Of a stretch of DNA of 64,000 nt, positions 23,463-31,608 are shown piece after piece. The first letter of the stretch is position 1. Each line of letters opens with the position of its first letter. The position numbers were made by a program, and so were the translations under genes. Where the stretch lies: the IMG/VR virus record IMGVR_UViG_3300030518_000006, positions 1 through 64,000 of that record, one strand, 5' to 3'. This DNA comes from a virus. The notes beneath the pieces are model-generated. The model had not been told where the DNA came from, ran no database searches, and saw nothing but the letters and a program-made list of their open reading frames with translations.

Positions 23463-23483
23463 GGCAGGTCCGATCGGAGGGGG

Positions 23484-23861
23484 TTAGACGAAGCTGGCCA
23501 TGGGTGGCGAGGACTGGTCATCGGGCTGCCCGGTCGGGGTCACCGGGGTGAAGGAGGCGTCCTGGATGGGCCCGGACGGCAGAGTGGAGACGGGCTTCTT
23601 GGCCTGCTCGAAGCTGCCCAGCACGGCGTTGATGGTCAGGGCCGCCGCGACGATCGACACGGCCGGGGCGATGTCCTGGACGATGTTGCCGATGGTCGCC
23701 TGACCCTTCGCCTTCCGCTGGCGCCAATAGTGCCAGGTCAGCCCGGCGAGCGGGAGCGAGGCCCACCAGTACTTGATCACGCCGCGCGCGAGGGGCGTGT
23801 TGACCAGCTGGGACAGCCCGGCCAGGGCTTGTTCGCGCGTGATGGGTTCAGGCGTCGGCAT
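23484..23861 (-). CDS. two-helix membrane protein
   Basis: 125 residues. Hydrophobic segments lie at about 35-47 (W-W-A-S-L-P-L-A-G-L-T-W) and 65-88 (I-A-P-A-V-S-I-V-A-A-A-L-T-I-N-A-V-L), separated by the basic loop R-Q-R-K-A-K. The C-terminus is a proline-rich tail. It overlaps the gene before it by 14 bases. Unknown function. Confidence 0.6.
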   Translation of the reverse strand: MPTPEPITREQALAGLSQLVNTPLARGVIKYWWASLPLAGLTWHYWRQRKAKGQATIGNIVQDIAPAVSIVAAALTINAVLGSFEQAKKPVSTLPSGPIQDASFTPVTPTGQPDDQSSPPMASFV

Positions 23862-24108
23862 GGCGGGACTTCCGCGAGCGCTTGGTGGAATAGACGTAGA
23901 GGGCGACCAGGGCGACGACCACGACCACCAGGATCAGAGTCGATTTCTTGACCACTAGCTGCCCGATCCTGACCACTTCGACGGGTGCCTGGGCCGGCGC
24001 CTCGCCCGGGGCCTCGGTGAGCGCGGTGGTGGCACCGCCGGCGTCGAGATCGGCGCCGAACTGCTCCTGGGCGTCCTCCAGGTAGCCGTTCTCCATGTAG
24101 CTGGGCAT
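23848..24108 (-). CDS. C-terminally anchored small membrane protein
   Basis: 86 residues; ATG 24108 overlaps the preceding stop (TGATG). The head is acidic and alanine-rich. Residues 57-75 (L-I-L-V-V-V-V-V-A-L-V-A-L-Y-V-Y) span a membrane, and S-T-K-R-S-R-K-S-R-H closes it. A longer frame to 24258 lies inside the neighbouring gene and is rejected. Confidence 0.6.
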   Translation of the reverse strand: MPSYMENGYLEDAQEQFGADLDAGGATTALTEAPGEAPAQAPVEVVRIGQLVVKKSTLILVVVVVALVALYVYSTKRSRKSRHADA

Positions 24109-24470
24109 CAGAAGAGCCTGCGCGCGAGCCAGGCGGCGGCGATTGAGCCGAGCACCAGCATGCCCAGGCTCTTCATCGGCATGGCCGGGGCGACGACCAT
24201 GGCGGCAGCCGGGGTGGCCGGGGCCGGGGTGCCGGAGGCGTCGTCCGCCTCGAGCCACATGCCAGGGGCGCGCTGGGACTTCCTGGCGTTCTTGCGCATG
24301 CGGGAGCGGTTGGGGGTGCTGCCGTCGTCAGCGCCGACGTCGGAGAACAGGGCTTCCTCGTCCTGGCTGGAGCCATAGGGATCGGGCATGGTGTCAGCCA
24401 GGGCGGTCCCCTGGGTGACGATGGTGGTGTCCCGGTCGGTGAGCATCAAGTCGTCATGGGGGTCGCGCAT
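24108..24470 (-). CDS. C-terminally anchored protein
   Basis: 120 residues from ATG 24470, which has AGGA seven bases upstream; an ATG at 24518 lacks such a site. Acidic head, then R-S-R-M-R-K-N-A-R-K-S-Q-R, an alanine/proline stretch, and a final helix M-L-V-L-G-S-I-A-A-A-W-L-A-R-R-L-F. Same tail design as its two downstream neighbours. Confidence 0.6.
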   Translation of the reverse strand: MRDPHDDLMLTDRDTTIVTQGTALADTMPDPYGSSQDEEALFSDVGADDGSTPNRSRMRKNARKSQRAPGMWLEADDASGTPAPATPAAAMVVAPAMPMKSLGMLVLGSIAAAWLARRLF

Positions 24471-24525
24471 GGGAAGTCCTCGCATAGGGCAGGCTACGTA
24501 GGGGGGTTGGCGGTGCAAGCGGCGG

Positions 24526-24651
24526 TCAGGAGAGGCGCTTCGGGAGGGTGCGCCGGCGGGGGATGAAGGCCCGGGTGGCTTTGCAGCTCGGGCCGTGGCG
24601 TGGGGGCCAGGCGGGGCCGCGGCGGGCGGTGAAGACGGGGCGGCGGGTCAT
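24526..24651 (-). CDS. 41-residue arginine-rich protein
   Basis: ATG 24651 overlaps the kinase-like gene stop (ATGA) and is preceded by GGAGGT. The product M-T-R-R-P-V-F-T-A-R-R-G-P-A-W-P-P-R carries 12 arginines or lysines and ends R-R-R-T-L-P-K-R-L-S. It could bind DNA or be a coupled by-product; coding is supported by the overlap and site only. Bases 24471-24525 hold nothing else. Confidence 0.4.
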   Translation of the reverse strand: MTRRPVFTARRGPAWPPRHGPSCKATRAFIPRRRTLPKRLS

Positions 24652-25697
24652 ACCTCCTCCACGGTGATGCCTTTGTAGCGGTCGTCCAAGGTGATGGCGT
24701 GACCGGGGTCGGTGATGATGGGGGTGTGACCGATCTCGCCGAGCAGGGCCGGAGTGCCAGGCATACCGATGTTGCTGGTATGGACATCGGCGAGCAGCAG
24801 GCCGTGGTCGTTGAGGCAGTCGCCGAGGGCGCTGCCGATCTCGGCACCCATCGGTTCACCTTGTAAATCGTCCGCATTCTGGTTGAACCGCTGGAGCTGG
24901 AAGGCGAGTTGCAGGATCTTGTCGCGACCGTAGGCAGCACGCTCTCCCATTTCCCACGCGTCGTCGCGGCGGTTCATCGCCTTCTGGAGGATCTCGTGCG
25001 CATTGGGCTTCTTGAGAATGTACTTGCGGATTGCACGACCGGCATCGAGGCAGTTGCCGAGACCCGCAGTGAGTTTTCGCAGGGACCTCAGATAGTAATC
25101 CTTCTCGCTGCTGAGTGCACCGGTGCGGATCCAGGTACCGATGGCATCAGAACCGACGTGGTTCGCTTCATCGCGGAGAAGAACGAACACCGGGCGTTTC
25201 AGGTGCGACTCACTCTTGATCGCCAGGAGCTTGTGGTATCGGACGACGCCGTCGGGTCGCTCGTGCTTGGGCCAAGAGAGATAGGCTGCGATGAATGCGG
25301 CCTCGGTCGCATCGGTAGTGACCTTGAAGACGAGGCCAGGCGTGCCGGTCGGCATGACGCAGCCGTAGTGGCCACAGCCGAATTCTTGGTAGCCTTTGAC
25401 TTTCTTCTTGGCCTGCTTCCGCAGTTTCGCGAGCACCCCTTCCGCTTCCTGTATGCTCCGCCGAAAATGGGCAGCCGCAGGAGCGTTCCCGGCAGCCTCA
25501 TCTTCACGCAGGTTCTTCTTGTGACCCTCGATGATTCTTTCCAGATCCGTGATGCCCTCGGTGATATCCTTCGGATGCTCCGTTCGAGCAATCGGCATGA
25601 AGGCCGCGCCAAATCGCTTCTCGATCGCAGCCCACTGCTTCCCTAGGATCTTGTCGGCCCACGGCGGATTCGAGCGGAAGTGTTTCATACGGGTCAT
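24648..25697 (-). CDS. protein-kinase-fold protein
   Basis: 349 residues. An R-S-N-P-P head and a helical region (1-100) come first. Then a kinase-like domain: glycine loop G107-C-G-H-Y-G112-C-V, V-F-K125-V-T for the ATP lysine, a catalytic loop L-L-A-D304-V-H-T-S-N309-I-G, and D330-P-G in place of DFG. The catalytic loop order (D..H..N) is closer to small-molecule or lipopolysaccharide kinases than to classical Ser/Thr kinases. It sits in the virion-like block beside a metallopeptidase, so it might modify virion or host proteins on entry. Activity is inferred. Confidence 0.65.
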   Translation of the reverse strand: MTRMKHFRSNPPWADKILGKQWAAIEKRFGAAFMPIARTEHPKDITEGITDLERIIEGHKKNLREDEAAGNAPAAAHFRRSIQEAEGVLAKLRKQAKKKVKGYQEFGCGHYGCVMPTGTPGLVFKVTTDATEAAFIAAYLSWPKHERPDGVVRYHKLLAIKSESHLKRPVFVLLRDEANHVGSDAIGTWIRTGALSSEKDYYLRSLRKLTAGLGNCLDAGRAIRKYILKKPNAHEILQKAMNRRDDAWEMGERAAYGRDKILQLAFQLQRFNQNADDLQGEPMGAEIGSALGDCLNDHGLLLADVHTSNIGMPGTPALLGEIGHTPIITDPGHAITLDDRYKGITVEEV

Positions 25698-25819
25698 GCG
25701 ACCCAGCCACGGCCGGTGATTACCCGACGAGGCGGGTTGCGCTTGACCGGCTTTCCTCGGGGACGCTTGGTCTGGTCGACCGCGGTGGCGTCGGGGGATG
25801 AGAGGGATTTGAGTTTCAT
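25694..25819 (-). CDS. 41-residue basic protein with a KRNP motif
   Basis: ATG 25819 lies seven bases after the peptidase stop with AAGG upstream, and the stop overlaps the kinase-like ATG (ATGA). The product contains K-R-P-R-G-K-P-V-K-R-N-P-P-R-R-V. The K/R-R-N-P signature is shared with the proteins at 56743-60470. It is too short to show a fold. Confidence 0.5.
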   Translation of the reverse strand: MKLKSLSSPDATAVDQTKRPRGKPVKRNPPRRVITGRGWVA

Positions 25820-25826
25820 GGCGACC

Positions 25827-27230
25827 TTATGAGCTTTGGTAGGCGCTTTGAGCTTTCACGTGATAGCCTATGTTGTTTTCTAGGATCATCAAAGCGAATT
25901 GTTCGAGGGTGTCGGGTCTGCTCCATCCACGGTAGTAGTCATCGAATTCTTTTGAATACGTGACGCGAACGCGACCCCACTGATCACCGAGTCTGTTGAT
26001 GAAATGATTGAAACCAGGATTCGTCAAAGTCATTTTTCCATCAGTAGCATTCCAATCGCCTTTGGTCAGAGGCAACCACCAGAGCACGACACCTCTTTTC
26101 ATACGGTCGACGTAGAGTCGGCCTTTGGCTACGTCCATCTGCACAGGTTTCTTCGCGGCTAGACGCGCTGCTTTTTTCGCAGCGACTTCGGCGACGAGTG
26201 ATGGATCGGCATACTCGGTGAAGAGCAGACCGGAGATAGCATTATCTTTTATTTTGGAGTCGACACGCCCAAGCTCACGAACGAAGGTAGCATCATGTGT
26301 GCTGAGCACATTGTGCCACCATATACCAGAGCGACGAGATGTCGTCATATCTGCTTTGATCGCTTGAAGCAGAGCCGCTTGTTCCTGTGGCTCGACTTCG
26401 TTTCTGGCGAAGACTTCATCGCGATAGTGGTGGCATATTTCGTGCACGACGACACGCCAGATACTGTGAGCATCGTAGAGTTCAAACAGCTTTTTATTCA
26501 GTGAGATCGTGCGCTTGTTTGTGGTTTTTCCAGTACCAGGGGCATAAGCAAGGCCAAGCGCTGCTTTGCCGCTGTGCAGCATGATTTCAAGGAAAGAAGG
26601 TTTCCATACGGGGTTTCCGGCGCTTCTCCACGTCCAGACAGCAGACCCATCGGCAACACCTTTTGAGCAGATCTGATGGATCTGCTCCATGGTGTAGTGC
26701 CCGACTTTCTTGCCGTACCCTGAATAGGTGATCGGGCCGAAAGGCCCTGCAAGTTTGATGACTGCGTTTTCTGGCGCGGGGGTGTCGTACGCGACGAGTA
26801 ATTGCAGGGCGTTCGGGTCGGACGCAGGGAGCTTTGCTCGCCTGGAAATATCTTTTTTCGCCCACTCAAGGGGAGCGCGATATTCTGAGGTAAGCGATGA
26901 GAGCGAGCGGATTGCAGTATACTTTGAGTCACGAGGAAGGTAATTCCCCGAGAATTTAATACCGTACGAACGCTTTCCTTCATGCACTCCTATTGATATC
27001 GTTTCTGGAGCTATCATGGATCTGACAGCGTATGACCAAACTTTTCCGTTGCTGGTCACGCTGAGGATGCATTTGCTCTTATAGGGCTGGATGTACGACA
27101 CTCGCCCTTCGAACTCATCAAGACTCGCCAGCGACTGCTTGATTAGAGGAGCGTCAGGAGTGGGAATATACCCGAGGAATCCGTGGACGATGCCATCGGT
27201 CCATATATAGGTGCTGCTGCGGCGTTTCAT
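25827..27230 (-). CDS. HExxH zinc metallopeptidase-like protein
   Basis: 467 residues from ATG 27230 (ATGA overlap; a frame reaching 27392 is inside the preceding gene). Zinc motif H263-E264-I-C-H267-H within W-R-V-V-V-H-E-I-C-H-H-Y-R-D-E. The N-terminal 230 residues are beta-rich. After the motif come helices, and K-K-A-A-R-L-A-A-K-K near 375. A third ligand is not obvious. Base composition is less GC-rich than its neighbours (for example 26100-26500), which suggests separate acquisition. In a virion block it may trim structural proteins or act on the cell envelope. Confidence 0.7.
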   Translation of the reverse strand: MKRRSSTYIWTDGIVHGFLGYIPTPDAPLIKQSLASLDEFEGRVSYIQPYKSKCILSVTSNGKVWSYAVRSMIAPETISIGVHEGKRSYGIKFSGNYLPRDSKYTAIRSLSSLTSEYRAPLEWAKKDISRRAKLPASDPNALQLLVAYDTPAPENAVIKLAGPFGPITYSGYGKKVGHYTMEQIHQICSKGVADGSAVWTWRSAGNPVWKPSFLEIMLHSGKAALGLAYAPGTGKTTNKRTISLNKKLFELYDAHSIWRVVVHEICHHYRDEVFARNEVEPQEQAALLQAIKADMTTSRRSGIWWHNVLSTHDATFVRELGRVDSKIKDNAISGLLFTEYADPSLVAEVAAKKAARLAAKKPVQMDVAKGRLYVDRMKRGVVLWWLPLTKGDWNATDGKMTLTNPGFNHFINRLGDQWGRVRVTYSKEFDDYYRGWSRPDTLEQFALMILENNIGYHVKAQSAYQSS

Positions 27231-27622
27231 AGGGCACTCAAGAACGCCTTGTCCGTCCACACCCCCGGCTTCAGCAGCGCCTGCAGCCCGGCGGTCTTGA
27301 GCGTGGTGTACATGAGCGGGCCATAGACCGGGTTCAGGCTGTGCACGATGAAATGGGTGCGCTGGAAATGGGCCTTGTTCGTCACGATCCAATCCACCAC
27401 GTCCATCCCGTTGCCGGTGACCGCGGCGTTCAAGGACTGCTGCAGGTCCAGGTCATAGTCGAGGAACACGATCGCATACGTGTAGAGCTTGAGCATGCTG
27501 ATCGCATCGGACGCGGTCGACACGAGGGTCAGGTCGTTGCCGAGGCCGTTGGTCAGGGCCCGCCGGAAGGCGACAAGGCGGTCCTGGTCATCGTCTAGCA
27601 CAAGCAGATTGTACCCGCTCAT
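27227..27622 (-). CDS. receiver-like domain protein (cREC type)
   Basis: 131 residues. L-V-L-D10-D11-D12-Q-D at the end of strand 1 and V-F-L-D55-Y-D57-L-D at the end of strand 3 give the acidic pocket of receiver domains. I-V-H-S-L-N-P-V-Y-G-P-L-M resembles the H-S-x-N-P-V motif of the cyclic-phosphate-processing receiver group described from comparative genomics. No output domain is attached. ATGA-coupled on both sides, between the peptidase and a second zincin-like gene. Confidence 0.65.
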   Translation of the reverse strand: MSGYNLLVLDDDQDRLVAFRRALTNGLGNDLTLVSTASDAISMLKLYTYAIVFLDYDLDLQQSLNAAVTGNGMDVVDWIVTNKAHFQRTHFIVHSLNPVYGPLMYTTLKTAGLQALLKPGVWTDKAFLSAL

Positions 27623-28032
27623 CGGTAGCTCCGGTAGGCCTTGGCTAGGAGCGCCCCAGTTGCGGTGGCAGTGGCTGCGCTCGCCCTCGGGAAATACCGC
27701 TTCACATAGGCCAAGAAGATCGCATCCGGACAGCCGCTCTTACGCAGCTTCTTTTCGATCTTATTCGCCGCATTATGGGCTCGGTCATACTTCCATTTGT
27801 GGACTTTCATTAGTAGGATCTCAGTCATCTCATGGGCCAGGAGATACCGCTCCTCGATTGCACCAGCAGCCATCTTCTCTACCCATACTTCTTTACCTGG
27901 GATGAATGAGTAGACGGCCTTATGACCACCGCCAATGAAATCAGTGTGCTTCTTGCGAATCTTGTTTCCATCGACCCGATAGACGTTGCCGAGGACTGAG
28001 CGGATGCGCAGAGATTTAGAGATACCCCTCAC
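27619..28032 (-). CDS. possible zincin-like protein (HExxE)
   Basis: 137 residues. L-L-A-H67-E68-M-T-E71-I-L-L-M followed by K-Y-D-R-A-H86-N-A-A-N-K-I-E looks like a shortened metal-binding helix, as in small phage and archaeal zincin-like proteins. The C-terminus has an alanine/threonine helix. It is the second putative peptidase in three genes. Metal binding is unproven. Confidence 0.5.
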   Translation of the reverse strand: MRGISKSLRIRSVLGNVYRVDGNKIRKKHTDFIGGGHKAVYSFIPGKEVWVEKMAAGAIEERYLLAHEMTEILLMKVHKWKYDRAHNAANKIEKKLRKSGCPDAIFLAYVKRYFPRASAATATATGALLAKAYRSYR

Positions 28033-28541
28033 AGCACCACCGCCTTGATCACCGGATTCGCATCCAGCTCCTGTTCGATCCCCGGCAGCTGGTAGAGCTC
28101 CTGGTAGGTCTCGTCGGCCCAGTTCGGATCGCTTGCCGTGAGCGCGGCGCGCTTCTCGTCGAGCTCAGCGACGACTCCGGTCTGTCCCGTTGCTGCGGCA
28201 GCACCAGGCTTGCTTACCCACGCCACGCCCGCGCTGACCAAGAACGACACGGTGTAGAGCACCATCGCTTCCTTGGCGCTCTTGCGGCGACGGTAGAGCG
28301 CGGCACCAGAAACGGCCATGCCGACCAGACCACCGACGAACAGTGCAGGCTTGATCGTGGTCCAGATCTCGTAGTACCCGAGGCCTTCCTTGATCAGGAC
28401 GGCGGCGCGCTCTCGGTTTGACACGTATGCCGGCTGGCTGCGCAGGTAGCTTCGCAGAGCGGGAGCAGCGATCGGCGCATTCCCGACAGATCCGCTACCC
28501 GAAGGGAGGAGCGTTGACAGGCTGTTGAGCAGGCTCGGCAT
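28029..28541 (-). CDS. two-helix membrane protein
   Basis: About 170 residues from ATG 28541, which has GGAG eight bases upstream; it overlaps the preceding gene by 47 bases. Membrane helices are likely at about 84-101 (P-A-L-F-V-G-G-L-V-G-M-A-V-S-G-A-A-L) and 113-130 (M-V-L-Y-T-V-S-F-L-V-S-A-G-V-A-W-V), separated by the basic loop Y-R-R-R-K-S-A-K. A downstream start is possible. Unknown role. Confidence 0.55.
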   Translation of the reverse strand: MPSLLNSLSTLLPSGSGSVGNAPIAAPALRSYLRSQPAYVSNRERAAVLIKEGLGYYEIWTTIKPALFVGGLVGMAVSGAALYRRRKSAKEAMVLYTVSFLVSAGVAWVSKPGAAAATGQTGVVAELDEKRAALTASDPNWADETYQELYQLPGIEQELDANPVIKAVVL

Positions 28542-29121
28542 CGACAGGCTCCGCAACGGGCACTGTACTCGGCTGCGGCCCAAATACCAGTGGCGTCTCA
28601 TCGCGCGCGAAAGTAACCAGACAGCGCATATACGTATCGCTCAGGCGCTTCGCACCGCCGGGCATGGCGCGCTGGCGCTTCGGCACCCCGCCCGGCGTGG
28701 CCAGGATGCCGTAGATCACCCCAGGAACGTGCTCGCGCCACGGCTTGATCCCGAGCGGGAAGAGGGTGCGCATATTCCGCATGAAGACCGGCACGCCCAG
28801 CTCGTCATAGGTCGAGGCGCAGAAGACCCCGTCCTTCGCGAGCGCGGCCAGGAAGGGATCACCAGGTTCGTTCGGCGAGCTCAGGACCGCAGCGCATGAT
28901 CCGGACTTGGGCAACCCGACAACAACGCGTTTGTCGCGTAGGAATCGGGGCGGCAGGAGCATGTGCACGGTGCCGGTGTCGCGCCAGCGCAGGACTTCGG
29001 CCGCGAGCTTCTCGGCCTGGGAACCAAGGCAGAGGATGGTATTCTTGGTCTCGGTCTTCAGCGGCACGCACAGCATGGGCAGGAGCCCGCAGGCCTCGGC
29101 GAACCGGTAGTCGATGACCAT
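28495..29121 (-). CDS. hypothetical alpha/beta protein
   Basis: 208 residues. K-N-T-I-L-C-L-G-S-Q-A-E-K-L-A-A-E-V-L-R-W near residue 26 looks like a Rossmann-type first strand and helix, but no full nucleotide or SAM motif follows. The C-terminal 30 residues are a proline-rich tail. No family is recognised. Confidence 0.55.
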   Translation of the reverse strand: MVIDYRFAEACGLLPMLCVPLKTETKNTILCLGSQAEKLAAEVLRWRDTGTVHMLLPPRFLRDKRVVVGLPKSGSCAAVLSSPNEPGDPFLAALAKDGVFCASTYDELGVPVFMRNMRTLFPLGIKPWREHVPGVIYGILATPGGVPKRQRAMPGGAKRLSDTYMRCLVTFARDETPLVFGPQPSTVPVAEPVDAEPAQQPVNAPPFG

Positions 29122-29127
29122 GGGCGG

Positions 29128-30144
29128 TCACGCGCGAGCGCGGATGTGCCGGAACAACTTCACGCCGAGCCACCCGATGAGACCGATGCCGACTGCCGCG
29201 CCGACGTACTCGAGCACCTTGGTCGTGGTCGACCCACCCGACGCCTTCTCGATGGTGTTGAGCATGGTGTTGCTCTGGGCCTGGCGCTGTTCGAACTGGG
29301 TCTCGGTGATCTTGCCAGAGCGCAGATCCTGCTCGCTCTGCTGGTCGCGCCAGGCTACCAGGTTGGTCGCGAGGGTGGCAGCCTGGACCTGGGCAGCGGC
29401 CATCTGCCTGGCGTAGATCCAGACCGCCGCCGAGACGCTGGCGACGACTGTCAGGGCCACGGTGATCACGATCGGGAAGACACCCAGGCCAACATACTGC
29501 AGGGCCCCAGGGATGGCTCCCAGGGCGCTCTGGACCTGCCCCTTGAGGCCTTGGTAGGTCGCAGTCAGGGCGGTGATCTGCTGCTGCAGCGCGGCCGGGA
29601 TCTGGGCCCCGTACTGGTTCTGGATGGCGGTGATCACCCCCATCGAGAGCTGGGTGTTGGCCGCCGCCATCTTCAGGGTATCGAGAGCGTTCTGCAGGTC
29701 GCCCCAGATGTTCTGGACCGCGTCCTCGCCGGAGTAGTAGGCAACCGAGTTCCAGAAATCCACATTGCTCTGCAGCACTGCCGCCTGCTGGGCCAGCAGG
29801 GAGTTGTTCTGGGCAATGAAGGCGTTCTCGATTGGCTGGTATTGGGTGATGACCTGCTGCCAGGCTTGCAGGTTCGCCGGCAGCTGGAGCCAGCTCGGGA
29901 GCTGGGCCGCCGAGTACCCGTTGAAGTTGCGCAGGCGGGGGAAGGCGCCCGCGGCGAAGACCTGGGCGGCGATCGAGGCCAGGTTCTGGGGCACCCAGGA
30001 GAGCTGATTCTGGATGGTCTCGAACAGGGACGTCGTCGGAGTCATGTACGGGTTGAGATCCAACCCATCCGGCGGCGTATAGGGCGCAATGGCACTCTGG
30101 GACGCGGTGTCCAAGGCCATCAACGCGACGGGATCAGTCGCCAT
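29128..30144 (-). CDS. large membrane protein with two TM helices
   Basis: 338 residues. The first 215 are glutamine- and alanine-rich helices (A-N-L-Q-A-W-Q-Q-V-I-T-Q-Y). One membrane helix lies at about 217-245 (G-V-F-P-I-V-I-T-V-A-L-T-V-V-A-S-V) and a second at the C-terminus (V-G-I-G-L-I-G-W-L-G-V-K-L-F-R-H-I-R-A-R-A) with the basic tail seen in other proteins here. Likely an internal virion or membrane-remodelling protein; this is inference. Confidence 0.65.
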   Translation of the reverse strand: MATDPVALMALDTASQSAIAPYTPPDGLDLNPYMTPTTSLFETIQNQLSWVPQNLASIAAQVFAAGAFPRLRNFNGYSAAQLPSWLQLPANLQAWQQVITQYQPIENAFIAQNNSLLAQQAAVLQSNVDFWNSVAYYSGEDAVQNIWGDLQNALDTLKMAAANTQLSMGVITAIQNQYGAQIPAALQQQITALTATYQGLKGQVQSALGAIPGALQYVGLGVFPIVITVALTVVASVSAAVWIYARQMAAAQVQAATLATNLVAWRDQQSEQDLRSGKITETQFEQRQAQSNTMLNTIEKASGGSTTTKVLEYVGAAVGIGLIGWLGVKLFRHIRARA

Positions 30145-30155
30145 GGCTCAGCCCT

Positions 30156-30569
30156 TTACTGCGGAATCCAGTTGGCCGTGGCGCCCGCGGTGGTGTTGTA
30201 GATCGTGAGGCCGACGAAGATGGGGTTGCGCGCTGCCAGGGAGACGTTCTGCAGCCGGCGGTACTGGGTGCCGGCGACGAAGGGCGTGCCTCCGAGGGCA
30301 GTGATCGCTGCCGCAACCGCGGTGGCAAGCCCGGACAGGCTGGTGGACTCGGTCACCAGCAGCTGGAACGGGGTGGCCAGGCTCGCCCCGCCGCTCAGGT
30401 AGCTGATCAGGGCACTGTACTCCCGCCCGTTGAGCCGTGCGAGCGATAGGACGTCGAAGTCGACGCGCTGGACGGTCGGGTTGGTGAGCGCCGCCATGGC
30501 CGCATTGAACGCGGTGACGAATGCGGTGAGACCGCTCGCCTGGGCCGTGGTGAAGGAGGGAGTAGCCAT
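30156..30569 (-). CDS. beta/alanine-rich small protein, probably structural
   Basis: 137 residues. Alanine/threonine-rich helices (1-95), then beta strands (R-R-L-Q-N-V-S-L-A-A-R-N-P-I-F-V-G-L-T-I-Y-N-T-T-A). No membrane helix. Composition resembles small virion proteins, but no family is recognised. Good GGAG site seven bases upstream of ATG 30569. Confidence 0.55.
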   Translation of the reverse strand: MATPSFTTAQASGLTAFVTAFNAAMAALTNPTVQRVDFDVLSLARLNGREYSALISYLSGGASLATPFQLLVTESTSLSGLATAVAAAITALGGTPFVAGTQYRRLQNVSLAARNPIFVGLTIYNTTAGATANWIPQ

Positions 30570-30600
30570 GGAATCTCCAGGTACGGGACCGGATCAGCAT

Positions 30601-30628
30601 GCCGCTGGCGCGTCAGAACGCCAGCGGC
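30601..30628 (-). terminator. 10-bp hairpin between virion-block genes
   Basis: GCCGCTGGCG (30601-30610) and CGCCAGCGGC (30619-30628) pair perfectly around an 8-base loop, 11 bases beyond the stop of the upstream gene on the minus strand. There is no T run; it may reduce rather than end transcription. Confidence 0.5.
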
Positions 30629-30638
30629 AAGTGGACGC

Positions 30639-30992
30639 TCACTTGGCGGTGACAGCGGTCGGTGCGGCGGGTGCCGTGGCGATCGTGGTCGTGGCCACCG
30701 CGGTCTGGTTGGTGTGGAGGGTAGCAGCCTGTGCAGCCTGCGCCTTGGTGGCGACGCCCCACTTGTAGGTGTGGCAGACCATCCAGACCGAGAAGACGAA
30801 CGCGAAGGTGCGCAGGTCGGTCGGCTGGAGGAACTGCTTCACCGGGTTCCAGACCAGGAGGGCGAGGAACGCGATCAGGGCGAGGAACGCCAGATCCGTC
30901 CAGTTGGGGGTCTTGATGACGGTCGTGATGTCGGTCTCGACCTTGGTGAACAGGGCCTTGGCCCCGGCTTCGACGGCAGTGATAAAGCTCAT
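30639..30992 (-). CDS. two-helix membrane protein
   Basis: 117 residues from ATG 30992, with GGAGG just upstream. Two membrane helices are likely at about 32-47 (L-A-F-L-A-L-I-A-F-L-A-L-L-V-W) and 58-74 (R-T-F-A-F-V-F-S-V-W-M-V), then an A/T-rich tail. The frame is open upstream to 31577 and includes a lipoprotein-like start at 31460, treated separately as a finding. The ribosome site argues for the short form. Confidence 0.6.
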   Translation of the reverse strand: MSFITAVEAGAKALFTKVETDITTVIKTPNWTDLAFLALIAFLALLVWNPVKQFLQPTDLRTFAFVFSVWMVCHTYKWGVATKAQAAQAATLHTNQTAVATTTIATAPAAPTAVTAK

Positions 30993-31005
30993 GGAGCCTC
31001 CGTGG

Positions 31006-31608
31006 TTATTCATGCGTTGAGAAAGATAGGCCAAACAGAGCACCAGGATGGCCGCCCCGATAAGGGGCAACGTACCAACACCCGAGTCCGATGTGGGCCC
31101 AGGCATTTCCGGCGTATTCGGCAGGTGGGTAGCAGGAGATGCCGGCGCCAGCGGCTTGGGTGCCGGCGACGGCGTCGAGGGCGACGGCACCGTAAAGAAG
31201 TCGGCAAAACCCGTATCGAACACCGGACTCGAACCGACGGGTGTCGGCAGTGGAGTAGCCAGCGAAGGTTCCGATATCGAGGCTGGAATCCCAGAGGTAG
31301 ACGTCGCGTTCGTAGCTGGTGTGGTAGCTGCGCTTGGGGTCTGGTCCGTCGGCTCCGTCCGCTCCGGCTGGCTCGACGGACACCCGGTCATGACGAACAT
31401 GGAACACAGCAACATCACGGTCAGCATCATCGAGCACACGAAACGTTCCGTCCGCGGCATCCGGTGGCCGGATCCCGTGGTAGACGGTGGAGGTGTGATC
31501 GGGTTTGACGTCGCCGTGGACAGTGGGGGTGGGAGCATGTGCGTACCAGAGTGTGACGAGAATCGCGCCAATCGCAAGCGTTGCGCAGGCGGGTTCGGCG
31601 ATGCTCAT
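31006..31608 (-). CDS. N-terminally anchored or exported protein
   Basis: 200 residues, ATGA-coupled at 31608. Residues 7-24 (C-A-T-L-A-I-G-A-I-L-V-T-L-W-Y-A-H-A) are a signal anchor or signal peptide. The mature part carries R-Y-G-F-C-R-L-L-Y-G-A-V-A-L-D and I-G-L-G-C-W-Y-V-A-P-Y-R-G-G, a beta-rich pattern. Its place between membrane proteins would suit an inner-membrane lysis (spanin-like) or virion protein, but it lacks the usual coiled coil. Confidence 0.6.
   Translation of the reverse strand: MSIAEPACATLAIGAILVTLWYAHAPTPTVHGDVKPDHTSTVYHGIRPPDAADGTFRVLDDADRDVAVFHVRHDRVSVEPAGADGADGPDPKRSYHTSYERDVYLWDSSLDIGTFAGYSTADTRRFESGVRYGFCRLLYGAVALDAVAGTQAAGAGISCYPPAEYAGNAWAHIGLGCWYVAPYRGGHPGALFGLSFSTHE

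Noticed and set aside
28963-30201. 412-codon open frame on the plus strand
   Set aside because: Opposite to the membrane protein at 29128-30144; open only because of GC-rich codons, no ribosome site and no motif.
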